64,000 nt of DNA from NCBI GenBank assembly GCA_905182375.1, contig CAJJBF010000008.1, positions 124,001 through 188,000 on the forward strand, read 5' to 3'. This document shows, in pieces, positions 23,111-33,075 of the stretch (its first letter is position 1; every line of letters starts with the position of its first letter). Made by a program: the position numbers and the translations under genes. The stretch comes from Flammeovirgaceae bacterium UBA4465. GTDB lineage: Bacteria > Bacteroidota > Bacteroidia > Cytophagales > Cyclobacteriaceae. The notes beneath the pieces were generated by a model. It ran no database searches and was not told where the DNA came from. It was given only the letters and a program-made list of their open reading frames with translations.

Positions 23111-24559
23111 TCAGTCATTTCTGAATATACCATCATAATTACTCCCTTGGTATGCACCCCATTTTATAGGCTTGTAAACTGGGAATTGAGTCTCTATTCG
23201 ACGCAATTTCATTCCATCAAATTTATAAGTATGCCGAAGATTTGTGCTATGACTATAGAGAATATCTATAAAACCATTATCATCTAAATCTCCAATCCAA
23301 GGAGTAGAAGCAAGATTATTACCTTCGAAAGTGCTTGCAATTGTTACTATGTCCTTACTCTTAAATTCAATAGCTATAAGAGTATTGTAAAAGAATTTTT
23401 GATAATTTTCGTCAATCTCCTGAAAATTCAAACTCATCACTAATTCATCCAATCCATCTCCATTTAAGTCAATGGCTAGTGGGGTAGTTGTTTGATAAAA
23501 TCCAAGAGAATCTTTGAATTCTATTTTCCCAGTGTAACCATTGACCATGATTTGAACACCCCAATCCAATTTTGGCCAGACACCTTGACCATAGGACACA
23601 AAAATATCGGGTACACTATCGGCATTAAAATATCCCAAGGTAATTGAACTATAACATTCTGTATTGGGCATTTCTACTTTCCATATTTGTTCATGACTTT
23701 CCCCATCAAAGGATAACAATCGTCCATCTACAGAATTAGTGATTATATCCAGAATTCCATCTTTATTAATATCAACTCTGACTGGTGGACCAACATAACC
23801 TTTATGGATACTACTATCCAATCGAATAGCATTGGATAAATCTTCTTTCACTACATCAGCAAGCGAACTGATAAATAAATTTCCTCCAATTGTTTCTCCC
23901 CCTGTCCCAAAAACAATTTCTGTACTTTTATCATCTCTACCATTCAGGACAACGGGTGATAAATATGTTTCTTTACCATCGGGCATCAAAGCTTTGAACA
24001 ATAACTGTCCTGTTTTTGAACTGATGATAAGCAAATAACCTGGAGGTCGATTGGCATCGTACGGTTCGGCAAGAACATCTCCTCCATTGGAAACTAGGAG
24101 ATCTGGCAATCCATCTTGATCCTTATCAGAAACAAATTGAGGGTTATAAAAATTATACCATTTTGTCGTTGTGTCTTGATTGCTGTTTAGAAATCGCCAG
24201 ATAACTTCTCCATTTGATCCATCAATTCCCATGAATTCTGCAGAACGACCGCCAATAAAAACATCATCAATACCGTCACCTGTAATATCTTGAAAAATAG
24301 CGGAACCAAAAACTTGATCACTAGCAGACACGTTCCACAGTAAATGACCATCCTTTCCATCGACAGCAATGACCGCTGAATCGCAAGCCTGAAATTCTAA
24401 TCGACCAGCGCCCATGATAATGTCTTTTACTCCATCCTTATTTAAGTCAGTAACTCTTGGTGAGGAAAAGGTGCCGATATTTGGTAAGTCTTTGACCCAA
24501 ATATCCTGTGAATATGATAAGTTAAACAAACAAAAGATACTACAGATAAAAAAGACCAT
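23111..24559 (-). CDS. exported FG-GAP repeat protein
   Basis: About 482 residues from the ATG at 24559, which begins a clear signal peptide (MVFFICSIFCLFNLSYS). A frame extends to 24652 but adds a basic stretch not typical of an export signal. Repeated Asp-rich loops (DLNKDGVKDIIMG, DITGDGIDDVFIG, DKDQDGLPDLLVS, DLNGDGLDELVMS, DLDDNGFIDILYS) indicate a seven- to eight-bladed integrin-like beta-propeller binding calcium. Some blades also resemble PQQ/Kelch type (AVDGKDGHLLWNV). Function unknown; probably extracellular binding. Unlike the protein at 10339 it lacks an ASPIC/UnbV domain. Confidence 0.8.
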   Translation of the reverse strand: MVFFICSIFCLFNLSYSQDIWVKDLPNIGTFSSPRVTDLNKDGVKDIIMGAGRLEFQACDSAVIAVDGKDGHLLWNVSASDQVFGSAIFQDITGDGIDDVFIGGRSAEFMGIDGSNGEVIWRFLNSNQDTTTKWYNFYNPQFVSDKDQDGLPDLLVSNGGDVLAEPYDANRPPGYLLIISSKTGQLLFKALMPDGKETYLSPVVLNGRDDKSTEIVFGTGGETIGGNLFISSLADVVKEDLSNAIRLDSSIHKGYVGPPVRVDINKDGILDIITNSVDGRLLSFDGESHEQIWKVEMPNTECYSSITLGYFNADSVPDIFVSYGQGVWPKLDWGVQIMVNGYTGKIEFKDSLGFYQTTTPLAIDLNGDGLDELVMSLNFQEIDENYQKFFYNTLIAIEFKSKDIVTIASTFEGNNLASTPWIGDLDDNGFIDILYSHSTNLRHTYKFDGMKLRRIETQFPVYKPIKWGAYQGSNYDGIFRND

Positions 24560-24957
24560 CCTGGAGTTCCGTGTTTTACCCTTCACAATTGCAAACACCC
24601 TCGTTATGATAACGTTTAAACCGTTTTTAACTTTTCCCTTATTAATGATCATTTGTTTTTTCTTACTATTAATACTAAACAGTTAGTGTATGAAGAGTTG
24701 CTTGGGGTTAGCTTATTATTTCTATTAATTTTTATCTACCAAAAAATAAATTTACGAAATTACGCTTCATAAAAAAAATATCATATGTACCGTATTGAGC
24801 ATATCTTTTTTAGTTCGGTCGATACGCTTAAAACTTAAAAAATAATAAAAGCTAATATTTTTATCAAGTACATAATAAATTTAATCAAAAGGGAAACTAA
24901 CATAAATTCCTTTAATTTGACTTAAGAATCAAATTTTTAAACAACAATTCAAAAAAT
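24560..24957. other. divergent intergenic region
   Basis: Separates the minus-strand FG-GAP gene from the plus-strand M49-like gene. Very AT-rich, with no supported gene, tRNA or clear promoter box. An imperfect palindrome around GTTTAAAC occurs near 24608-24628. Confidence 0.4.
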
Positions 24958-26587
24958 ATGAATACTCCGGCTTCCTTCCCTTTTACTTGTGATCCTGATG
25001 TCTTGTACGCCTGATGAAAAAAGATCTTCGCCACAAACTTCTCAAAATCACCCTTTAACTGCCAAATACACACCGGTCCAACTCACCGCAGATCTGAGTA
25101 ATCTGAGTGAAAAACAAAAACGTATTATTGTTAAGCTGATAGAAGCGGCAAAAATAATGGATGACCTATTTTGGTATGAAGCCTATGGCGATAAAGAAGA
25201 AGCCTTGGGTTTGGCTACGACCGATGAACTCAGAAAACTCATTCATATTAACTATGGTCCTTGGGATCGCCTGGCGGGTAACCAGCCGTTTATCGATCAA
25301 GTAAAACCAAAGCCCTTGGGGGCTAATTTTTATCCAAAGGACCTCACAAAAGAAGAATTCGAAGCTTCTAATTTAGTAGATAAAACATCTATGTATACCT
25401 TCATCAGAAGAGACAGTACCGGTGCGCTCATCTCAATTCCTTACCATCAAATGTTCTCAAAGCAAGTACAAAAAGTGGCGCTAATTTTGAAAGAATGTGC
25501 GCAAATAACCGAGAACAAAGCTTTCAGCCACTATTTGACCCTAAGGGCCGATGCTTTTCTTACTGATGAGTATCAACCTTCTGATTTTGCCTGGATGGAT
25601 ATGAAGTCCAACCCGCTAGATGTCGTGATGGGTCCCATCGAAAATTATGAAGATGCCTTATACAACTATAAAGCAGCCCACGAAGCTTATGTTTTGATCA
25701 AAGACTTAGATTGGAGTGCTAGACTTGATAAATATGTGAGCTACTTGCCCGAACTCCAAAAAGGAATACCGGTTCCTGAAGCATACAAAAAAGAACAACC
25801 CGGATCCAACGCCGATCTCAATGCCTATGACGTCGTTTACTATGCGGGGGATTGCAATGCGGGATCCAAAACCATCGCTATCAACCTGCCCAATGATGAA
25901 GAAGTGCAATTAAAAAATGGATCTCGAAGATTACAACTAAAAAATGCCATGCGGGCCAAATATGAAAAAATTCTGCTGCCGATTGCTGAAAATTTGATCG
26001 ACCCAGAGCAACGACCGCTGATTACTTTTGATGCGTTTTTTGCCAATACTATGTTTCATGAAGTGGCCCACGGACTGGGTATTAAAAATACCCTCAACGG
26101 TAGTGGAACGGTACGGGCTGCTTTGAAAGAACATTATTCTGCCCTAGAGGAAGGTAAAGCAGATGTATTAGGCCTTTACATGATTACACAACTTCATCAA
26201 AAAGGAGAAATATCCGATGATCTGAATAACTACTATGTCACTTTCATGACAAGTATATTTAGATCGGTTCGGTTCGGGGCTTCTTCAGCTCATGGCCGAG
26301 CCAATATGATTCGATTCAATTTTTTCAAAGAACGAGGTGCCTTCACCAAAAACAATGAGACCGGTTATTATAAGGTGAATTTTAATAAAATGAAATTAGC
26401 GATGAATGGGCTTTCTGAAAAAATTCTTACGTTCCAAGGTAATGGAGATTATCAAGGTGTGACCGACTGGGTTTCCGAAAAAGCCCATATTGACGCGGAC
26501 CTCCAGCTTGATCTTGACCGGCTAACTACAAAAGGAATTCCTGTAGATATTGTCTTCGAGCAAGGCGTAGCCGTGCTTGGTTTATAA
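24958..26587 (+). CDS. M49-like (dipeptidyl-peptidase III-related) metallopeptidase lipoprotein (start region shifted)
   Basis: About 542 residues. The zinc motif is HEVAHG near residue 355 of the readable frame with a downstream LEEGKADVLG supplying the third ligand, the pattern of DPP III-type (M49) enzymes. The open frame starts with an in-frame GTG/ATG at about 24983-24998, which leaves a truncated signal peptide. An ATG at 24958 becomes in-frame if one A is removed just after it, giving a full lipoprotein signal ending ILMSC. Probably cleaves dipeptides from peptides in the periplasm. It is followed 12 bases later by the deiodinase-like gene. Confidence 0.78.
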
Positions 26588-26599
26588 AAAATAAATGCA

Positions 26600-27280
26600 A
26601 TGGAAGAAACAAAAAAAATCAATGGATTTAAGCATCTAAGATATACAGCTCCAAAATATTCCAAAGAGGTGATGGAGCAAAAATCTCTCGAATTTTATGA
26701 GTCAATGAATCAAAGACGAACCGTTCGAGATCTCTCCTCTGAACCCATTGATAAATCTATTATTGATCGCTTGCTACAAACGGCATCAACCGCTCCTTCG
26801 GGGGCACACAAACAACCATGGACTTTTTGTGCCATTTCTTCCGCCTCCTTAAAAAAAGAAATAAGAAAAGCTGCCGAAGCAGAAGAAAAAGAAAGCTACG
26901 ATCATCGGATGTCTGATCGATGGTTGAATGATTTGAAACCCATGGCTACCGATTGGCACAAGCCGTTTCTAGAAAATGCCCCATGGCTAATCGTTGTATT
27001 TAAGCAGGCCTACCAGCTGGATCAAAAGGAAAAGCAAAACAATTATTATGTAAATGAAAGTGTAGGCATCGCTTGTGGTCTACTGATTACCGCCATACAT
27101 CAGGTAGGATTGGCTACCTTGACGCATACGCCCAGCCCAATGGCTTTTTTAACAAAAATTCTAAACCGCCCAAAAAATGAGCGTCCCTTTCTCTTACTAC
27201 CTGTCGGGTATGCTGCTGAATACGCTTATGTTCCTGATTTGAAGAGAAAACCCCTTAAAGAAGTGGCCGTCTATTATTAA
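26600..27280 (+). CDS. iodotyrosine deiodinase-like nitroreductase-fold flavoenzyme
   Basis: A 226-residue FMN enzyme of the nitroreductase fold. The N-terminal FMN motif RRTVRDLSSEP and TAPSGAHKQPWTF are those of iodotyrosine deiodinase (IYD). The substrate-zwitterion lid of IYD, a Glu, a Tyr four residues later and a Lys 21 residues after that, is preserved: E-K-E-S-Y...DWHK. The C-terminal LLPVGYAAEYAYVPDLKRKPL also matches. Bacterial IYD homologues that dehalogenate halotyrosines are known in Bacteroidota. The physiological substrate here is unproven; halotyrosine or halophenol reduction is the best guess. Confidence 0.82.
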   Translation: MEETKKINGFKHLRYTAPKYSKEVMEQKSLEFYESMNQRRTVRDLSSEPIDKSIIDRLLQTASTAPSGAHKQPWTFCAISSASLKKEIRKAAEAEEKESYDHRMSDRWLNDLKPMATDWHKPFLENAPWLIVVFKQAYQLDQKEKQNNYYVNESVGIACGLLITAIHQVGLATLTHTPSPMAFLTKILNRPKNERPFLLLPVGYAAEYAYVPDLKRKPLKEVAVYY

Positions 27281-27328
27281 CCTGTAGGGTCTGCGAAAAT
27301 ATAAACCCTTCTGTAAGTAAATCTGAGA

Positions 27329-28807
27329 TTAATCGGCCATTTCAGTATAAACACCCTCTCGGTAAGCGCGACAATACATGGCTTCAGTGAGTACCTTTGG
27401 CTTCATGATAGATTTATTCAAAAGCATCCTACAACATTCTTGAATGCCTTCAATGATCGAAGGATGCGGATGAATCAGTTCAGCCAATTCTTCTATACCC
27501 CTACCATCAGAGATCAACAAAGCGATGGCTTGTATCGCACTTGAGGAATGTTGGCCAACGACCCGCATGCCTAAGATTTTATAATCATTTTCACCAATAA
27601 TAATTTTGATAAATCCTTCGGTAGTCCTCATGGCAACGGCTCTCGGTATACAACTATAATCTAAGCTTGCCACCCGATAATTAAGACCTGATTGTTGTGC
27701 TTGCAGTTCGTTCATTCCCACACCAGAAACTTCGGGAGCCAAAAACATAATGGTCGAAATATTCTCATAGGTGAGCGGTCGACTCGGCTCACCAAAAATG
27801 CGTTCAACTGCATATCGTCCTTCCAATTCACCTACGTTAACTAGAGAGATATCCGCGGTTATGTCACCTACTGCATAAATATTTGAAACACTGGTCTGGG
27901 TCAATTCATCCACAATACCCCTATTATTGACTTCCAAGCCCAATGATTCATCTATGAGGTTTTCGTAGTTGGGTACGCGACCCACTGAAATCAAGGCCTT
28001 CTCAACGTCAAACACTTCGGTAGAACCATCGGTATATTCAAGATTGTATTGAACAGCACCCTCGACAACCTTCATGTCTGTTAGGCGTGAATTTCTATGA
28101 ATCAATACGCCTCGTTCTTCTAAACTTTTTTCTACCACACGAACCACATCCTCGTCCTCAAAAGGTAAAATTCGATCTCCCTTGTCTATCAAATGAACTT
28201 TTGTTTTACCAAAGCCCGAAAAAATGGTAGCAAATTCACATCCAATCACACCAGCACCCAAAATAACGATACTTTTAGGGAATTTATTCATTTTGGGCAA
28301 CCCATCACTGGTCATCACAATTTCTTCATCTATGGGTAAATGGGGCAATTTCCTGGGGCGACTGCCCGTCGCCAATATGATATAATCTGCCTCTAACTCC
28401 TGAGTAGTTCCCTCACTCTCGACAGCAACACCATTTTTTGAAACTACCTTCGCCGATCCCTCAATGTATTCAAAAAAATCACTCTCTAGGGCTATATTAA
28501 TTTGATCCATATGATGTTGTAATTGATTTACACGCCCATCAAGGGCTGTATTGACCTCATCATTGATCTGATCCATTTGAAAATCTAAATCATTCACATT
28601 TAAACCTGAACCCTGCGTTCTGAGCATGGATGCCGTGGTAGAAATTTCCCACAAAGTTTTACTCCAGAGCGCACCATTGTGAATGCCCGCTCCGCCCAAT
28701 TTATCTTTTTCTATTAAGGCTACGTTCTTTTTAAAATCAACTGCACGCATGGCCGCAGCATATCCTGCCGGCCCGGCACCTATAACAATTACATCGAACT
28801 TTTTCAT
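27329..28807 (-). CDS. dihydrolipoamide dehydrogenase-like FAD/NAD oxidoreductase lacking redox cysteines
   Basis: A 492-residue two-dinucleotide-fold flavoprotein with FAD motif VIGAGPAGYAAAMRA, NAD motif ILGAGVIGCEFA, the FAD motif YAVGDIT and a pyridine-disulfide dimerisation domain ending with HPHPSI. The usual disulfide site CxxxxC is replaced: GGAGIHNGALWSKT aligns with GGTCLNVGCIPSKT, so both cysteines are lost. It cannot be a classical Lpd or glutathione/mercuric reductase. A transhydrogenase-like (SthA) or other flavin-only reaction is possible. It follows hisIE by 28 bases on the same strand. Confidence 0.85.
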   Translation of the reverse strand: MKKFDVIVIGAGPAGYAAAMRAVDFKKNVALIEKDKLGGAGIHNGALWSKTLWEISTTASMLRTQGSGLNVNDLDFQMDQINDEVNTALDGRVNQLQHHMDQINIALESDFFEYIEGSAKVVSKNGVAVESEGTTQELEADYIILATGSRPRKLPHLPIDEEIVMTSDGLPKMNKFPKSIVILGAGVIGCEFATIFSGFGKTKVHLIDKGDRILPFEDEDVVRVVEKSLEERGVLIHRNSRLTDMKVVEGAVQYNLEYTDGSTEVFDVEKALISVGRVPNYENLIDESLGLEVNNRGIVDELTQTSVSNIYAVGDITADISLVNVGELEGRYAVERIFGEPSRPLTYENISTIMFLAPEVSGVGMNELQAQQSGLNYRVASLDYSCIPRAVAMRTTEGFIKIIIGENDYKILGMRVVGQHSSSAIQAIALLISDGRGIEELAELIHPHPSIIEGIQECCRMLLNKSIMKPKVLTEAMYCRAYREGVYTEMAD

Positions 28808-28835
28808 GATTTCAAAATGGGTATTTAAATATGGT

Positions 28836-29438
28836 TTACTTCTTTGAATGTCTTTCTTTTAGCTCATCAATGATCATCTTAAAGGGTATTTCTTTGGCTT
28901 CAAGCAGTACCAAATAATGATAAAACAAATCGGCCGCCTCTCCGATAAAAAGAGCTTGATCATCATCTTTGGCCTCAATCACCAACTCTATGGCTTCCTC
29001 TCCTACTTTTTGCGCAATTTTGTTGATGCCCTTATGAAATAAATCAGCTGTATAACTTTCATCGGGTGCTGACTTTTTACGTAATGAGATTACACTTTCA
29101 AGATACTTAATAAATTTTGTAGGATCTTCATTGGTTTCGCCAAAACAAGTGTCCGTACCGGTATGACAAGTAGGTCCTTTGGGATTTGCTTTGATCAGTA
29201 GCGTATCGTCATCACAGTCCGGAATGATTGCTACAACCTCTAAAAAATTTCCAGAAGTCTCCCCTTTGGTCCATAGCCTAGATTTACTCCTACTATAAAA
29301 TGTTACCTGTCCAGAAGCACGCGTTGCCGACAAAGCCTCAGCATTCATAAAGCCCACCATAAGTACTTTATCGGTTTGAGCATCTTGAATGACCGCAGGT
29401 AACAAACCATCGAATTTGGTAAAGTCTAACGCCTTCAT
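28836..29438 (-). CDS. hisIE: bifunctional phosphoribosyl-AMP cyclohydrolase / phosphoribosyl-ATP pyrophosphatase
   Basis: A 200-residue fusion performing histidine steps 2 and 3. The HisI half (residues ~1-110) shows the metal site in [17 protein letters not shown] and CHTGTDTCF. The HisE half (~115-200) has the NTP-pyrophosphatase helix [11 protein letters not shown] and [13 protein letters not shown]. Its ATG overlaps the hisF stop by four bases. Confidence 0.95.
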   Translation of the reverse strand: MKALDFTKFDGLLPAVIQDAQTDKVLMVGFMNAEALSATRASGQVTFYSRSKSRLWTKGETSGNFLEVVAIIPDCDDDTLLIKANPKGPTCHTGTDTCFGETNEDPTKFIKYLESVISLRKKSAPDESYTADLFHKGINKIAQKVGEEAIELVIEAKDDDQALFIGEAADLFYHYLVLLEAKEIPFKMIIDELKERHSKK

Positions 29439-30190
29439 AATCTTATTGAAATATTATTCATACTTAAATATTTTTTTAAATCATTTATCTCAATTTCTTT
29501 AAAATGAAATATACTCGCGGCCAGGGCCGCATCGGCATACCCGTTGGCAAAAATATCAAGAAAATGTTCATTTTGTCCACCTCCTCCAGAAGCGATCACC
29601 GGTACCGTTACATTTTGGGAAACTTGTTGCGTCAAGGCAACATCAAATCCCGTTTTGGTCCCATCTTTATCCATCGAGGTAAGTAATATTTCACCTGCAC
29701 CCCTTTGGGTCACTTCTTGGGCCCATTGCAAGGTCTTGAGCGTTGTTGATTGCGTTCCTCCACGGGTATGTACACAAGAAACTCCCCCATCGTTTCGAGC
29801 ATCGATGGCCACCATGATACATTGTGAACCAAAGTTAGCCGCCAATTCATTGATTAAATCGGGCCGGATGACCGCTGCTGAATTAATCGATACCTTGTCG
29901 GCCCCAGCGCCTAATAAGGCAGAAACGTCAGAGAGTGAGGATATTCCTCCCCCCACTGTGAAGGGTATATTTACTTTTTGAGCCACCTGCCGAACCACTT
30001 CTAAAAGCGTCTTGCGTCCTTCAAGGGTAGCACTGATATCAAGAAAAACCAATTCATCTGCGCCTTCATCAGCATAGCGAGCCGCCAATTCAACCGGATC
30101 TCCTGCATCACGTAAATTACCAAAGTTGATGCCCTTGACCGTACGCCCATCTTTAACATCTAAACAGGGTATGATTCTTTTGGTCAACAT
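29435..30190 (-). CDS. hisF: imidazole glycerol phosphate synthase, cyclase subunit
   Basis: A 251-residue TIM barrel. Catalytic aspartates sit in [10 protein letters not shown] (Asp11) and VAIDARNDG (Asp130); phosphate loops are VGGGIS and ASGGGG. Together with HisH it makes imidazole glycerol phosphate and AICAR from PRFAR and glutamine-derived ammonia. The start overlaps the end of hisA by seven bases. Confidence 0.96.
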   Translation of the reverse strand: MLTKRIIPCLDVKDGRTVKGINFGNLRDAGDPVELAARYADEGADELVFLDISATLEGRKTLLEVVRQVAQKVNIPFTVGGGISSLSDVSALLGAGADKVSINSAAVIRPDLINELAANFGSQCIMVAIDARNDGGVSCVHTRGGTQSTTLKTLQWAQEVTQRGAGEILLTSMDKDGTKTGFDVALTQQVSQNVTVPVIASGGGGQNEHFLDIFANGYADAALAASIFHFKEIEINDLKKYLSMNNISIRL

Positions 30191-30903
30191 GAAAAAAGGG
30201 CCAATTGATCCAAAGTAACCTTGCCTTCATAAATGGCTTTGCCGGTAATGGCACCATACATTCCCATATCTCTTAATTTTTCTAAATCCGAAATTCCGGT
30301 CACTCCCCCACTGGCAATTAAATGAATACTTGGATGGCGTTCAAGTATTTTTTTATACAAATCAAAAGATGGACCCAGCATCATACCATCCTTAGAAATA
30401 TCAGTGCAAATCACATATTTAATCCCTTTCCCAACATAAAAGTCAAGAAATTCCTCCAAACCGATAGCACTAGCCTTTTGCCATCCCGAAACCATGATTT
30501 GATCATTCAAAGTATCCGCACCCAGAATGATTTGATCAGGACCAAATTCCTCCAACCATGAAAGAAATTCTGACTGATCATTCGCGGCGATAGAACCTCC
30601 TGTGACCTGTGCTGCGCCATGATTAAATACCTTTATCAAATCCGCTCGAGTTTTCACACCCCCACCGAAGTCCACTTGCAGTGAGGTCTGCTCGGTGATC
30701 TCTTTAAGTATCGATAAATTGACAACATTTTTCGCCTTTGCTCCATCTAAATCCACCAGATGAAGTCGTTTGATCCCGGCTTCTTCAAATGATTTAGCGA
30801 CCGCTATGGGATCTTCATGATATAATTTCTTCCGCGCGTAGTCTCCTTTTTCCAATCGAACGCATTGCCCATTAATAATATCAATTGCAGGGATAATTTC
30901 CAT
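30184..30903 (-). CDS. hisA: ProFAR isomerase
   Basis: A 239-residue TIM barrel, N'-(5'-phosphoribosylformimino)-5-aminoimidazole-4-carboxamide ribonucleotide isomerase. The catalytic Asp is in [15 protein letters not shown]; the second Asp region is CTDISKDGM; phosphate loops are VDFGGGVK and ASGGVTG. Starts one base past the hisH stop, so hisH-A-F-IE is one tight operon. Confidence 0.96.
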   Translation of the reverse strand: MEIIPAIDIINGQCVRLEKGDYARKKLYHEDPIAVAKSFEEAGIKRLHLVDLDGAKAKNVVNLSILKEITEQTSLQVDFGGGVKTRADLIKVFNHGAAQVTGGSIAANDQSEFLSWLEEFGPDQIILGADTLNDQIMVSGWQKASAIGLEEFLDFYVGKGIKYVICTDISKDGMMLGPSFDLYKKILERHPSIHLIASGGVTGISDLEKLRDMGMYGAITGKAIYEGKVTLDQLALFSC

Positions 30904-30904
30904 A

Positions 30905-31486
30905 TTATATTTTTAAAAAATTGTCAAGTATTTGAATCCCGCAGTCCGCACTTTTCTCAGGGTGTGGTTGAATAGCATAAAAGTTGTTTTTTTGCAGCGC
31001 TACACTAAAATTATTGCCATATTCCGCTTGGGCCATCGTTTGCTCGCAAATATTGACATAATAACTATGTACAAAATAGAGGTAATCCTGTTCCTTGATC
31101 TCGGCAAATAATACACCAGACAATTGCGTGATGTTATTCCAACCCATATGAGGAATTTTAAAACTTCCCTCAAAGCGCTTTACCTTCGCATCCATTATTC
31201 CAAGACAAGCGGTATCATTTTCTTCGGTGTGGCTGCACATAAGTTGCATGCCCAAACAGATGCCTAGGACGGGTTGCCTTAGTTGAGTCAACACGCGATC
31301 CAGTTTTTTATCCTTCAAATAATTCATGGCTGAACGGGCCTCACCTTGTCCTGGAAATATTATTTTGTCCGCCTGTTGAATTTCTTCATGATCATCCGTA
31401 ACCAAAGGATCTATACCCAACCTGTTCAAGGCAAATTCAAGAGATTGAACATTGCCAGCATTGTATTTGATGATGACAACTTTCAT
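30905..31486 (-). CDS. hisH: imidazole glycerol phosphate synthase, glutaminase subunit
   Basis: A 193-residue class I glutamine amidotransferase. Nucleophile Cys in VLGICLGMQLMC, oxyanion region FPGQGEA, and catalytic His-Glu in QPHPEKS. First gene of the his group. It lies about 66 bases after the hydroxylase gene, with no visible terminator between, so transcription from trp may continue into his. Note hisG, D, C and B are not in the window. Confidence 0.95.
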   Translation of the reverse strand: MKVVIIKYNAGNVQSLEFALNRLGIDPLVTDDHEEIQQADKIIFPGQGEARSAMNYLKDKKLDRVLTQLRQPVLGICLGMQLMCSHTEENDTACLGIMDAKVKRFEGSFKIPHMGWNNITQLSGVLFAEIKEQDYLYFVHSYYVNICEQTMAQAEYGNNFSVALQKNNFYAIQPHPEKSADCGIQILDNFLKI

Positions 31487-31552
31487 TTATTATTTGTGAA
31501 TAATGTTAGTTCGTTAATTTTTAAAAGCCAAAATAATCGGTACCACTTCATT

Positions 31553-32279
31553 TTAATTACCTTTATCAAATAGGAGATTCATCTTTCTTGTCAATGCTGG
31601 AATCACATCATACAACTGCTCATAGGATGAAATGATAACGTAAACTTCTTGAAATACATCTTTTCGAAAATCAAGATGCATAATTCTTTCCAAATCAAAA
31701 TCTAACCGAGTATGCCTCATTGGATAAACAATGGGCAGTTTCCCCTAAGGAAGATAGAATACCTGCTCCATAAATCTTCAATTGACCCTGCTCTCTAATC
31801 AGTCCAAATTCTACCGTAAACCAGTAAATCCTTGTGAGTACTTCTATAGCAGCAGCATTATTGAAATAAGTCAAGCCTAATTGACTCAATCCCAATAAAA
31901 ATTTAACGAAAAAGGCATTGGTAAGCAAGGGCACATGCGCAAACACATCATGAAACATATCGGGTTCCTCTAAATAATCTAGTGATGCTTTTTTACGCAA
32001 CCAAGTGGTCGCAGGAAATTTTTGATTAGATAATAATTCAAAAAACGTACGGTCCGGAATCAACCCTGGAACGACGACCAGCTCCCATTGAGTCAATGAC
32101 TGCAGTTTTTCATTGACTTTTTTGAATCGCGGGATTTCGTCAGCATGAAAATCAATCGTTTTTAGTCCTTCCAAATAAGTCACACTTGCCGACTTTTGCA
32201 ATTGCTCTTCTTGTCGAATGTACAACGACTGCCAAACTTCGAAATCCTCTGCTTCATAACGTTCATATTCCTGCTGCAT
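31553..32279 (-). CDS. phhA: aromatic amino acid hydroxylase, phenylalanine 4-monooxygenase type (frame broken)
   Basis: About 241 residues after joining, near the usual length of bacterial phenylalanine hydroxylase. The non-heme iron triad is visible: two His in FHDVFAHVPLL and Glu in YWFTVEFGL. The open frame stops at 31695; a one-base shift near 31705 continues as DFDLERIMHLDFRKDVFQEVY, the normal C-terminal end, to a stop at 31553. Start at the ATG 10 bases after trpA (32279), because the longer frame upstream overlaps trpA. Requires tetrahydropterin; Phe to Tyr is the default reaction, but Trp hydroxylation cannot be excluded. Confidence 0.82.
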
Positions 32280-32289
32280 GATCGATTCG

Positions 32290-33063
32290 TTACGGGTTGA
32301 TAATGGATCCAACAAACGAAGTGATGGCCTCATCGGAATCGTCTTTGTTCAATTGGTTGATAAAAGCACTACCTATGATCGCTCCTGATGCATATTGACA
32401 CGCATTGTCAAAGGTTTCTTTATTTGAAATACCAAATCCTATCAATCTTTGAACGGACAGGTTCATCTTTTGAATGCGTTCAAAATAATCGATTTGGGCT
32501 TGAGAAACCTCTTGTTTGGCTCCGGTAATACTTGCCGAAGATACCATGTAGATAAAGCCTTTAGAAGCTTCATTAATTTGCAAAACTCTTTTCTCAGAGG
32601 TTTGAGGAGTCATTAGAAATATATTGTATATCCCATATTCCTCAAAAGTTACTTGGTACATTTCTGCATATTCTTGCATTGGCAAATCGGGTAAAATAAC
32701 GCCATCAATACCTACTTCTTTGCAGTCCTGGCAAAATTTAGTAAACCCATACTGAAGAACAGGATTAATATAACCCATTAATATTACAGGAATTTTAATA
32801 TGTTTTCTCAAATCCTGCAGTTGCCTCATCAGCAACTTGAGTGACATCCCTGCATCTAAAGCTTTTTGAGATGAATCTTGAATGGTAGGTCCATCTGCAA
32901 TAGGATCAGAATAAGGAATGCCTATTTCGATGATATCCACCCCTGCAGCCTCCAGAGTACGTGCAATTCTCAGAGTATCATTGATCTTTGGATAGCCTGC
33001 AGTGAAGTAAATGTTTAAAACCCCCTTCTTTTTCTTCGAAAAAACTTCATCAATTCTGTTCAT
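32290..33063 (-). CDS. trpA: tryptophan synthase alpha subunit
   Basis: A 257-residue TIM barrel that cleaves indole-3-glycerol phosphate to indole. Catalytic Glu in IIEIGIPYSDPIADGPT (with the conserved Asp in the same loop); phosphate-binding GFGISN. It follows trpB by 12 bases. Ends intact. Confidence 0.96.
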   Translation of the reverse strand: MNRIDEVFSKKKKGVLNIYFTAGYPKINDTLRIARTLEAAGVDIIEIGIPYSDPIADGPTIQDSSQKALDAGMSLKLLMRQLQDLRKHIKIPVILMGYINPVLQYGFTKFCQDCKEVGIDGVILPDLPMQEYAEMYQVTFEEYGIYNIFLMTPQTSEKRVLQINEASKGFIYMVSSASITGAKQEVSQAQIDYFERIQKMNLSVQRLIGFGISNKETFDNACQYASGAIIGSAFINQLNKDDSDEAITSFVGSIINP

Positions 33064-33075
33064 AATCCAACCCTA

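Noticed and set aside
24608-24628. Imperfect palindrome around GTTTAAAC as a LacI-type operator
   Set aside because: The symmetry is broken by one base and it lies in an AT-rich divergent region with no adjacent regulator; chance is likely.
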